A stretch of 64,000 nt of DNA, from contig NC_090709.1 of the NCBI RefSeq assembly GCF_040954835.1, forward strand, positions 39,366,475 through 39,430,474. Direction: 5' to 3'. A program made the translations under genes and the position numbers. The DNA comes from Lepisosteus oculatus. Its lineage: Eukaryota > Chordata > Actinopteri > Semionotiformes > Lepisosteidae. The notes beneath the pieces are model-generated. The model searched no databases and had not been told where the DNA came from. It saw only the letters and a program-made list of their open reading frames with translations. Below are positions 28,527-39,100 of the stretch, piece after piece; the first letter of the stretch is position 1; the number at the start of each line of letters is the position of its first letter.

Positions 28527-31500
28527 ATGGAGGTACTGCGGTTCCGCCTGCCGGGCCACGGCGACGCCACGCTGCGCAACCTGAACCAGCTGCGCTCGCG
28601 CCAGCGCTTCTGCGACGTCACCATTGTCGCCAACGACAACCAGCAGTTCCGGGGCCACAAGGTGGTGCTGGCGGCCTGCTCCCCTTTCCTGAGGGACCAG
28701 TTCCTGCTGAACCCCTCCTCCGAGCTGCAGGTGGGGGGCTCGGACCCGGTACCGCGGCACACGCACGCACAGCATACACATGCACACACACGCACACACA
28801 TGCATTCAACACACATACACACAGAGAGAGAGAGCCTGGCCATAGAAACTGGACACAGGCAGACCTGGCGGTCCAGAGAGGACAGGCTCAGTGACCACAG
28901 CCTGGACACACACACTGGACACAGGCAGACCTGGCTGTCCAGAGAGGACAGGCTCAGTGACCACAGCCTGGACACAGACACTGGACACAGGCAGACCTGG
29001 CTGCCCAGAGAGGACGGGCTCAGTGACCACAGCCTGGACACACACACTGGACACAGGCAGACCTGGCTGTCCAGAGAGGACAGGCTCAGTGACCACAGCC
29101 TGGACACAGACACTGGACACAGGCAGACCTGGCGGTCCAGAGAGGACAGGCTCAGTGACCACAGCCTGGACACACACACTGGACACAGGCAGACCTGGCT
29201 GCCCAGAGAGGACAGGCTCAGTGACCACAGCCTGGACACACACACTGGACACAGGCAGACCTGGCTGCAAGAGAGGACAGGCTCAGTGACCACAGCCTGG
29301 CCATAGAAACTGGACACAAACAGACTTGGCTGTCCAGAGAGGACAGGCTCAGTGACCACAGCCTGGACACAGACACTGGACACAGGCAGACCTGGCTGTC
29401 TAGAGAGGACAGGCTCAGTGACCACAGCCTGGCCATAGAAACTGGACACAGGCAGACCTGGCTGTCCAGAGAGGACAGGCTCAGTGACCACAGCCTGGAC
29501 ACAGACACTGGACACAGGCAGACCTGACTGTCCAGAGAGGACAGGCTCAGTGACCATAGCCTGAGGAAAAGACAGTGAGCCTGTCTCTCAATAATAATAA
29601 TACAGTGTGTGATCTCCTGTCCCAGCCTGAGGAACAGTGAGCCTGTCTCTCAATAATAATAATACAGTGTGTGATCTCCTGTCCCAGCCTGAGGAACAGA
29701 CAGTGAGCCTGTCTCTCAATAATAATACAGTGTGTGATCTCCTGTCCCAGCCTGAGGAACAGACAGTGAGCCCGTCTCTCAATAATAATAATACAGTGTG
29801 TGATCTCCTGTCCCAGCCTGAGGAACAGACAGTGAGCCTGTCTCTCAATAATAATAATACAGTGTGTGATTTCCTGTCCCAGCCTGAGGAACAGACAGTG
29901 AGCCTGTCTCTCAATAATAATAATACAGTGTGTGACCTCCTGTCCCAGCCTGAGGAACAGACAGTGAGCCTGTCTCTCAATAATAATAATACAGTGTGTG
30001 ATCTCCTGTCCCAGCCTGAGGAACAGACAGTGAGCCTGTCTCTCAATAATAATAATACAGTGTGTGATCTCCTGTCCCAGCCTGAGGAACAGTGAGTCTG
30101 TCTCTCAGTAATCTCAGGATCTTTTTTCCTGTATTGTAAAAGTCTGTAGATTTGATGTTAACTGTAGTTGTTTTGCTTTGGCAACACCGATTGTACTCAT
30201 CGGTCATGTTGAGCTGGATTGAGAGCAGTCTCCCTGAACGAACCCCTCTCACTGTCTCTCTCTCGCTGGGCAGGTGTCGGGGCTCCACAGCTCTGGTATC
30301 GTCTGCGAGCTGCTGCAGTCCTGCTACACTGGGGTGCTCCAGTTCACGGTCAGGGAGATCGTGGACTACCTGACCGCGGCCAGCTACCTGCAGATGGAGC
30401 ACGTGGTGGAGAAGTGTAGGGGCGCCCTGAGCCAGTTCATCGAACCCCAGATCGCCACCGCTGTGAGTCTGGTCTCCCCCTCTCTCTCAGTGCAGTGTTC
30501 ATGTACTGGAGTGTCCAGTCAGTGTGTGTGTATGAACCCCTCTCTCTCTCAGCGCAGTGTTCATGTACTGGAGTGTCCAGTCAGTGTGTCTGTGTGAACC
30601 CCTCTCTCTCTCAGCGCAGTGTTCATGTACTGGAGTGTCCAGTCAGGGTGTCTGTATGAACCCCTCTCTCTCTCAGTGCAGTGTTCATGTACTGGAGTGT
30701 CCAGTCAGTGTGTGTGTATGAACCCCTCTCTCTCTCAGTGCAGTGTTCATGTACTGGAGTGTCCAGTCAGTGTGTCTGTGTGAACCCCTCTCTCTCTCAG
30801 TGCAGTGTTCATGTACTGGAGTGTCCAGTCAGTGTGTCTGTGTGAACCCCTCTCTCTCTCAGTGCAGTGTTCATGTACTGGAGTGTCCAGTCAGTATGTC
30901 TGTATGAACCCCTCTCTCTCTCAGTCTTCACCCTACCCCAACACTGCCAGTCCTGGGTTCAGTGGCTTCCAGGGCAACCGCCGTTTTGGGGTGATGAGGG
31001 CTACTGCTGCTATCCAGACTGCGCTGGTGAACCCCGAGGTCCAATGTCGGTCGTGGGGGGGCAAGGTCACAGAGAGGTCACACCGACAGCCAGACAGGAG
31101 CACGGAGAATATGCACAGTGTCACTGAGCTGAAGGTATGCTTGTTGTGAAATGAAGTGTAAGATTGTCTCTGGGGTCTGTGTGAGGGTCTGGACTCCTCT
31201 CTCTGTGTGAGGGGTGTCTCTGGGGTCTGTGTGAGGGTCTGGACTCCTCTCTCTGTGTGAGGAGTGTCTCTGGGGTCTGTGTGAGGGTCTGGACTCCTCT
31301 CTCTGTGTGAGGAGTGTCTCTGGGGTCTGTGTGAGGGTCTGGACTCCTCTCTCTGTGTGTGAGGGGTGTCTCTGGGGTCTGTGTGAGGGTCTGGACTCCT
31401 CTCTCTGTGTGAGGAGTGTCTCTGGGGTCAGTGTGAGGGTCTGGACTCCTCTCTCTGTGTGAGGAGTGTCTCTGGGGTCTGTGTGAGGGTCTGGACTCCT

Positions 31501-33004
31501 CTCTCTGTGTGAGGAGTGTCTCTGGGGTCTGTGTGAGGGTCTGGACTCCTCTCTCTGTGTGAGGAGTGTCTCTGGGGTCTGTGTGAGGGTCTGTGCTCCT
31601 CTCTCTGTGTGAGGAGCGCCTCTGGGGTCTGTGTGAGGGTCTGGACTCCTCTCTCTGTGTGAGGAGTGTCTCTGGGGTCTGTGTGAGGGTCTGGACTCCT
31701 CTCTCTGTGTGAGGAGTGTCTCTGGGGTCTGTGTGAGGGTCTGGACTCCTCTCTCTGTGTGAGGGGTGTCTCTGGGGTCTGTGTGAGGGTCTGGACTCCT
31801 CTCTCTGTGTGAGGAGTGTCTCTTGACTGTGTCTTTTTCACAGGTAAAAGTGGAGGAGGCTGCCGAAGCGTTTCTGGAGGAAGAGTGCGAGGAAGACTAC
31901 GAGGACTTCCCGGAGGTCTGCATCATAGAGGAGGAGGAGGAGGAGGAGGAGGACGACGGGCAGAGAGAGGAGCAGAGGGCGGCGGAGGCGGAGGGAGGGG
32001 GCCTGGCCAGTGTGGGGTCCCCGCCGCGGTTCGAGGCGGGGGGCGACCCCCAGGCGCAGCAGCAGCAGCAGGAGGAGGAGGAGGAGGAGACCAAGCCGAA
32101 GGTCCAGGGCGCGAGGGGGCAGCGGGACCCCCGGCCGAGGGGCAGGAGGGGGGCGGCAGCGAGGAGACGGCGCCCCAGCGGAGGCGGGGAGAGGGGCATG
32201 CTGGGAGCCGGGGTGCAGGAGGCCGGGTGGGGCGCACCAAGTCTGGAGTCTGGCGGGGAGGAGGAAGAGGAGGAGGAGGAGGAGGAGGAGGGGCCGCAGC
32301 CGGAAGCCTCCGGGATCAGCAGCTCCAGCAACCTCGGGCTCGGCTGCGGGTTCGGGCCGCGGGCGGGCGGGGCAGGGGGCGGCCCCTCGGCCCCCTGGGA
32401 GCGGGGCTCGGGGGTCCAGCCGGGTCCGGAGGGGCCCGAGGAGGCGCCCCACTACCAGCGCTTCGGTTACCATGACGTGTTCCAGGGAGGAGGAGGAGGA
32501 GGAGCGTCGGCGATCGAGAGCGGGGTGGCGGCGGAGGAAGAGGAGCCCGTGGGCGTCGTGGGGTCCACCTCCTGCCCCGGCCCCGGCCCCGGCGGACTGG
32601 GGGCGATCGGCGGCGGCGGCGTTGGCGGCTCGGACCCGCGGCCCGTGCCCTGCCAGCGCTGCGGGACCCGGTTCCCCTCGGCGGAGGCGCTGGCCGTGCA
32701 CGCCCGCGCGGCCCACTTCCTCTTCGTCTGCCCCCGCTGCGGCAAGCAGTTCAACCACAGCAGCAACCTGAACCGGCACCTGAACGTGCACCGCGGCGTC
32801 AAGTCCCACCGCTGCCACCTGTGCCACAAGACCTTCACCCAGAAGTCCACGCTGGCGGACCACATGAACCTGCACAGCGGCGAGCGGCCCTACCGCTGCT
32901 CCTACTGCCTGGTGCGCTTCGCCCACAAGCCCGCCATCCGCCGGCACCTGAAGGAGCAGCACGGGAAGACCACCGCCCAGAACCGGGAGAGGGGCGGGGA
33001 CTGA
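28527..33004 (+). CDS. ZBTB12: ZBTB12, BTB and C2H2 zinc-finger transcription regulator, four coding exons
   Basis: Exons 28527-28730, 30274-30462, 30925-31134 and 31844-33004 join in phase 0 and give 587 residues (human about 459). Exons 1-2 encode the BTB/POZ dimerisation domain (residues about 5-125), matching ZBTB12 at [55 protein letters not shown] and LSQFIEP. Exon 4 opens with VKVEE and an acidic run ending in the family's ICI motif, then a Gly/Pro/Glu-rich region longer than in mammals. Four C2H2 fingers follow (about 470-575), with [21 protein letters not shown]-type sequence and [20 protein letters not shown]. Nuclear DNA-binding regulator; targets not evident. It is transcribed divergently from EHMT2. 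Confidence 0.93.
28731..29575 (+). repeat. 60-bp minisatellite in ZBTB12 coding intron 1
   Basis: From 28840 about 12 copies of 'actggacacaggcagacctg', 'gctgtccagagaggacaggc', 'tcagtgaccacagcctggac'. A short (CACA)n lies at 28757-28830. The 3n unit length produces a long spurious frame continuing from exon 1. Confidence 0.92.
29576..30225 (+). mobile_element. Retroelement 3' end with its 5' edge expanded into a 66-bp minisatellite
   Basis: Eight units of 'cagtgtgtgatctcctgtcc', 'cagcctgaggaacagacagt', AATAATAATA precede a single 3' tail (30100-30225) with 'tttgctttggcaacaccgat' and 'gtactcatcggtcatgttga'. The lone copy at 19316-19560 shows what one unexpanded element looks like. Confidence 0.65.
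30475..30924 (+). repeat. 62-bp minisatellite, family A, in ZBTB12 intron before exon 3
   Basis: About 7 copies. The last unit's CCCCTCTCTCTCTCAG is the acceptor of exon 3 itself (TCAG at 30921-30924), mirroring the arrangement at EHMT2 exon 20. Confidence 0.93.
31155..31830 (+). repeat. 50-bp minisatellite, family B, in ZBTB12 last intron
   Basis: About 13 copies of 'gtgtctctggggtctgtgtg', 'agggtctggactcctctctc', TGTGTGAGGA, ending 13 bases before the exon 4 acceptor region. It is the reverse complement of the EHMT2 array at 7690-8243. Confidence 0.93.
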
Positions 33005-33915
33005 GGGGGGGGGTCTGTGATTGGGTGGGGGGACCGAGGGGTGGAGTCTGTGATCGAGGGGGCTGGAGACTGAGATTAAGGGGGCGGGGACCGAGGGGCG
33101 GAGTCTGTGATTGGGGTGGGCGGAGACTGCGGGGAGGGGCGGGGACTGATTGGGGGCGGGGCTGAGATTGAGGGGGCAGGACTGAGGGCGGGGGGGGGGT
33201 CTGTGATTGGGTGGGGGGACTGAGGGGTGGAGTCTGTGATCGAGGGGGGCGGAGACTGAGACTGAGAGGGTGGGGCCTGAGGGAGGGGGCTGGGGACTGA
33301 AGGAGAGGGGCATGGACTGAGATGTAGTGGGCAGGGACTGAGATTGGGGATGGGGACTGAGGTGGAGAGGGCAGGGACTGAGACGGTGGGGGTGGGGCTG
33401 AGATAGGAAAGGAGAGAGAGAGGGGGCAGAGACGAGAGGGGGAGGCAGGGCTGAGGGAGAGGGGAGGAGTGGGAAAGGACTGAGAGAAGGAAGAAACCAG
33501 AGTCCGAACCTGGAGCCCCAGGTGACCGAGAGGGAGGGAATTGTCACAGTAGCACAGAGAGAAACCCCTGACTCCAGTTTGTTAGCGCCACCCTGAATCA
33601 GAGAGACAGACAGCAGGAGAGGACGAGGCAGCCCTGACACAGAGACAAACAGCGGGAGAAGACGAGGCAGCCCTGACACAGAGACAGACAGCTGGAGAGG
33701 ACGAGGCCGCCCTGAATCAGAGAGACAGACAGCAGGAGAAGACGAGGCCGCCCTGAATCAGAGAGACAGACAGCAGGAGAAGACGAGACAGCCCTGACAG
33801 AGAGACGTGAGGAGACAGTTTACCGTGTGAGCCTGCGCTCAGAGTCGTGTCCTCGGGCGTCCTCTCCTCCCGTCTCAAGCGCAGCGACACTAATAAACGA
33901 TTTTTTCTATCCCGA
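33005..33915 (+). other. ZBTB12: ZBTB12 3' UTR with degenerate repeats and AATAAA
   Basis: 33005-33480 holds G-rich 'gggggcggggactgagattg'-type repeats. 33590-33800 holds five 40-bp 'gagacagacagcaggagaag' units. A polyadenylation signal AATAAA lies at 33892-33897, followed by a T-rich stretch. Confidence 0.65.
33892..33897 (+). terminator. ZBTB12: ZBTB12 polyadenylation signal AATAAA
   Basis: The first canonical signal after the stop at 33004, in CACTAATAAACG, followed by GATTTTTTCT. Confidence 0.65.
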
Positions 33916-34014
33916 ACCGCTGCTCTGCTGGTCCTGTTTCACCTGTGTCTCAGGTTGCGGGGTTGTGCCCAGATGCTGTGCTTTCGACACACCGTGTGTG
34001 AATGAGACAGGGAG

Positions 34015-35505
34015 TGTGGAGTCCTCCCCACCACCAGGGGGAGCACAGACACCCATCTAGTTCCTTTTAAAGAGGTTCCACAGTCCTCCACACCACTAGG
34101 GGGAGCACAGACACCCATCTAGTTCCTTTTAAAGAGGTTCCACAGTCCTCCCCACCACCAGGGGGAGCACAGACATCTGACAGCTCCCTTTTAAAGAGGT
34201 TCCACAGTCCTCCCCACCACTAGGGGGAGCACAGACACCCGTCTAGTTCCTTTTAAAGAGGTTCCGCAGTCCTCCCCACCACCAGGGGGAGCACAGACAC
34301 CCATCTAGTTCCTTTTAAAGAGGATCCACAGTCCTCCACACCACTAGGGGGAGCACAGACACCCATCTAGTTCCTTTTAAAGAGGTTCCGCAGTCCTCCA
34401 CACCACTAGGGGGAGCACAGACCTCTGACAGCTCCCTTTTAAAGAGGTTCCACAGTCCTCCACACCACTAGGGGGAGCACAGACATCTGACAGCTCCCTT
34501 TTAAAGAGGTTCCACAGTCCTCCACACCACTAGGGGGAGCACAGGCCTCTGACAGCTCCCTTTTAAAGAGGTTCCGCAGTCCTCCACACCACTAGGGGGA
34601 GCACAGACACCCATCTAGTTCCTTTTAAAGAGGTTCCGCAGTCCTCCACACCACTAGGGGGAGCACAGACACCCATCTAGTTCCTTTTAAAGAGGTTCCG
34701 CAGTCCTCCACACCACGAGGGGGAGCACAGACACCCATCTAGTTCCTTTTAAAGAGGTTCCACAGTCCTCCACACCACCAGGGGGAGCACAGACACCCAT
34801 CTAGTTCCTTTTAAAGAGGTTCCACAGTCCTCCACACCACCAGGGGGAGCACAAGCATCTGACAGCTCCCTTTTAAAGAGGTTCCACAGTCCTCCACACC
34901 ACTAGGGGGGGCACAGGCATCTGACAGCTCCCTTTTAAAGAGGTTCCACAGTCCTCCACACCACCAGGGGGAGCACAAGCATCTGACAGCTCCCTTTTAA
35001 AGAGGTTCCGCAGTCCTCCACACCACTAGGGGGAGCACAGACACCCATCTAGTTCCTTTTAAAGAGGTTCCACAGTCCTCCACACCACTAGGTGGAGCAC
35101 AGACACCCATCTAGTTCCTTTTAAAGAGGTTCCACAGTCCTCAACACCACCAGGGGGAGCACAAGCATCTGAGAGCTCCCTTTTAAAGAGGTTCCACAGT
35201 CCTCCACACCACCAGGGGGAGCACAAGCATCTGACAGCTCCCTTTTAAAGAGGTTCCGCAGTCCTCCACACCACCAGGGGGAGCACAGACACCCATCTAG
35301 TTCCTTTTAAAGAGGTTCCGCAGTCCTCCACACCACCAGGGGGAGCACAAGCATCTGACAGCTCCCTTTTAAAGAGGTTCCGCAGTCCTCCCCACCACTA
35401 GGGGGAGCACAGACACCCATCTAGTTCCTTTTAAAGAGGTTCCACAGTCCTCCACACCACTAGGTTGAGCACAGACACCCGCCTAGTTCCTTTTAAAGAG
35501 GTCTG
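34015..35505. repeat. 62-bp minisatellite between ZBTB12 and the FN3 family
   Basis: About 24 copies of 'cagtcctccacaccactagg', 'gggagcacagacacccatct', 'agttccttttaaagaggttc'. Two subtypes differ in the middle: 'acacccatctagttcc' and 'catctgacagctccc'. They are interleaved in short runs. No spacers differ as they would in a CRISPR array. Confidence 0.94.
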
Positions 35506-35895
35506 GACTTACAGTGGTCAGGAAATCAAGAGGGATATTGCTGGGGTAAGTCTTTAAGAGTTTCAGGGTAATGGGTACATGGCACCGTCAGTTACTAAAA
35601 TAAAACACTGCACGTCGCTGATCAAGGGGTGTTTTATAAAAGCGCAAGCAGACATTGTTCAGCAGTCAAAATATTTTGAGATTTCATACATTCAGTTTTA
35701 ATACCTTTGTCCTTCATCCTTCAGAAAGTCTGTTTTGAACAGTCCCTGACCTCTACTGAAACTCTTGGCATTTTGTTCATAATATTCAAGAATATTACCT
35801 CACCATCACGCTTTTTTATTAATCTACTGTTAAAGGATAATTTTCTTTGTGAAAGGCTGCACTCAGTGGAGCTCAAAAGCAGTATTTATTTTTTT
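35506..35895 (-). other. 3' UTR and flank of FN3-family copy 1
   Basis: AT-rich. On the minus strand an AATAAA-type signal follows the stop within about 15 bases (35885-35891). A second candidate is in ATTAATAAAAAAGC near 35806-35820. The segment 35820-35895 is nearly repeated at 63690-63768 beside copy 3, showing paralogy of the gene ends. Confidence 0.55.
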
Positions 35896-36104
35896 TTACT
35901 TTACAAACATCTTTAATCCATCAGAGACCCGTCTCACAGCCAGGTCATTGATGAGACAGCTGTCCAGCAGTCCCCCCAGTGTCTCATGGAACAGACAGTC
36001 CACAGTCACTGTGTGTCTCCTGGTCACCAGTCTGCTGCTCTCAGCCACAACTGCCTCGGGGTTGTAGGTGTGGTGCATCACCACCAGGGCGGCGGGCTTG
36101 TCCC
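35896..36104 (-). CDS. C-terminal exon of family copy 1
   Basis: Encodes [20 protein letters not shown], then [20 protein letters not shown] and a tail ending FVK before TAA. The acceptor is CTCTCCACAG at 36105. Hydrophobic strands (ALVVMHH, VTVDCLF) alternate with polar helices, suggesting a Rossmann- or TIR-like alpha/beta fold. That is inference; I do not recognise a named family. Paralogous exons are at 58127-58356 and 63769-63974. Confidence 0.8.
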
Positions 36105-39100
36105 CTGTGGAGAGAGACAGAGACAGGGTCCTGACTGAGCACCTGCAGACTCTCCTGTCCTCTGAGAGCAGAGCTGTAGGACCTCAGAGCTCTGAGAGAG
36201 TGTCACAGCCCTGAGACGCAGACAGATGCATGACAAGACTTAAAAATACCTCCACTCGCTGAATCCTTCCCTATATTTAGGGGTTTTAATTTTGGCCCAT
36301 TTCGTTGATTAATTATTAGTCAAATAAGCTAACCATTCTGTATGAATTGTATTATGCTGAACATATTAGGGATTACTGCCCACTAGTGGACACTATGTGT
36401 AATGTTTGTCATTTGCTATTTAGAAAGAACAAATTTAGTGCAATTATCCTCACGCTCCACCATGAGGGAAAGCAAAAGGATCAATAAGAGAAGCTGATAA
36501 TGGTCTTTTTCACACAGAAGCAAGTAACTTTGAATAAATAACTGTAAGAAATGATACCAATAAAAGCACGGCTCTCTGACATCACTCACAGCTCCTTGAA
36601 GATCGTTTTTTTACTACACTGCACAGTGTGAGCATTTCGGATCTGTTTTGCTTTTGTGGACAGTTATAAATACCTTTAAAAAACCGTACCTGGAATCATC
36701 TGGAGGGCGTGGTCAATATCAGTCCCTATCTGACGTCCGACAGGACAGAAAGTCACGATGGCGTCACACTTCTGCAGGGGGCTCTCTTTAAAGTTCATCT
36801 GTTTTCCCAGTTTCTCCTTGAACATCCTGTCAGCTCCCAGGGTAACTCCAGCAGCCAGGAAGTGGATATTGACTGGACAGATACAAAAACAACAGACACA
36901 CAGTGGAGTCAATGCCAGCAGACCTGTGATCTGCAACATCATTTGAAGATTTCAAGTTTCAGTACTCAAGCATTTTAGCTACAAAAACATCCTGGGTCAC
37001 TGGAAATGAGTTTCAGAGGGAATTATCCCTCTGAATCACACATATCCCACTGCTGACACCATAGGACACATCAAATTACCGCAACTGAACATTCGCTTCC
37101 AATGAGTAAGTCTCAGCGCGCTCCTGCCCCTCACTGAGAGCAGCAGCAGGATGAAGATATTGTTGAGGTTCAACAGTGCAAAGGGACAGCAGCCTCTTCA
37201 ACACTGCACTGAGCTGTGGTGTCTGAGGGACAGGACGTCACCTGCTCCTGAGAGAGCTGTCGGGTGCATCTAGCCTGCCTGCTCCTAATTCCCAGCTACA
37301 TCTAGCCTGCCTACTGCCCAGCTGTGCAGCTGCATCTAGCCTGCCTGCCCCTACTACCCAGCTGTGCAGCTGCATCTAGCCTGCCTGCCCCTACTACCCA
37401 GCTGTGCAGCTGCATCTAGCCTGCCTGCCCCTACTACCCAGCTGTGCAGCTGCATCTAGCCTGCCTGCTCCTACTGCGCAGCTGCATCTAGCCTGCCTGC
37501 TCCTACTGCCCAGCTGAGCAGCTGCATCTCGCCTCCCTGTTCCTACTGCTCAGCTGCGTCTCTCTCCCTCTGCATGAAGATCCCTCCTCGAACCCGTACC
37601 GCTGCCCCCTTCAGGTTAGTTCAGCTAAGGTTTTAATTGTGGATTGAAACATGAGCACTGTGACCAGGGTCATGGCCTCAGTTTAACAGAACCAGACCCA
37701 GAAACCGGACCTCAGGCTCTTCAGGAGGAGCTGCAGGAGAACAGACGGGTTCCAGCTGTGAGGACAGGAGCTCCAGCTGTGTGCAGAGGCACAGTGTGGA
37801 CTCACCTGCTGGTCCGAATGTGTGGATGTAGAAAGAGGAGGAGACCTGTGATCCAAAGTCTGGAAGAGACAGTGAGAGGTGTGAGCAGAGAGGAGTGTCA
37901 ATCCTGTTCTCACTGGTACAGACAGACTGCAGGTCAATAATAACTGAACTATCAGGACAGTGATCTACAGCACACTGTATCTACCCCAGATCTACACATG
38001 GACACACACTGCTACAGGAATAAGATCAGAGTCTGGAAGAGACAGTGAGGGGTGTGAACAGAGAGGAGTGTCAATCCTGTTCTCACTGGTACAGACAGAC
38101 TGCAGGTCAATAATAACTGAACTATCAGGACAGTGATGTACAGCACACTGTATCTACCCCAGATCTACACATGGACACACACCGCTACAGGAATAAGATC
38201 AGAGTCTGGAAGAGACAGTGAGGGGTGTGAACAGAGAGGAGTGTCAATCCTGTTCTCACTGGTACAGACAGACTGCAGGTCAATAATAACTGAACTATCA
38301 GGACAGTGATCTACAGCACACTGTATCTACCCCAGATCTACACATGGACACACACCGCTACAGGAATAAGATCAGAGTCTGGAAGAGACAGTGAGGGGTG
38401 TGAACAGAGAGGAGTGTCGATCCTGTTCTCACTGGTACAGACAGACTGCAGGTCAATAATAACTGAACTATCAGGACAGTGATCTACAGCACACTGTATC
38501 TACCCCAGATCTACACATGGACACACACCGCTACAGGAATAAGATCAGAGTCTGGAAGAGACAGTGAGGGGTGTGAACAGAGAGGAGTGTCGATCCTGTT
38601 CTCACTGGTACAGACAGACTGCAGGTCAATAATAACTGAACTATCAGGACAGTGATCTACAGCACACTGTATCTACCCCAGATCTACACATGGACACACA
38701 CCGCTACAGGAATAAGATCAGAGTCTGGAAGAGACAGTGAGGGGTGTGAACAGAGAGGAGTGTCGATCCTGTTCTCACTGGTACAGACAGACTGCAGGTC
38801 AATAATAACTGAACTATCAGGACAGTGATCTACAGCACACTGTATCTACCCCAGATCTACACATGGACACACACCGCTACAGGAATAAGATCAGAGTCTG
38901 GAAGAGACAGTGAGGGGTGTGAACAGAGAGGAGTGTCAATCCTGTTCTCACTGGTACAGACAGACTGCAGGTCAATAATAACTGAACTATCAGGACAGTG
39001 ATCTACAGCACACTGTATCTACCCCAGATCTACACATGGACACACACCGCTACAGGAATAAGATCAGAGTCTGGAAGAGACAGTGAGGGGTGTGAACAGA

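Noticed and set aside
31838-33679. 613-residue antisense frame over the last ZBTB12 exon
   Set aside because: Shadow of a GC-rich coding exon; the sense strand carries the zinc fingers.
34015-35505. Possible CRISPR-like array
   Set aside because: Units are contiguous 62-bp repeats with no unique spacers; the DNA is eukaryotic.
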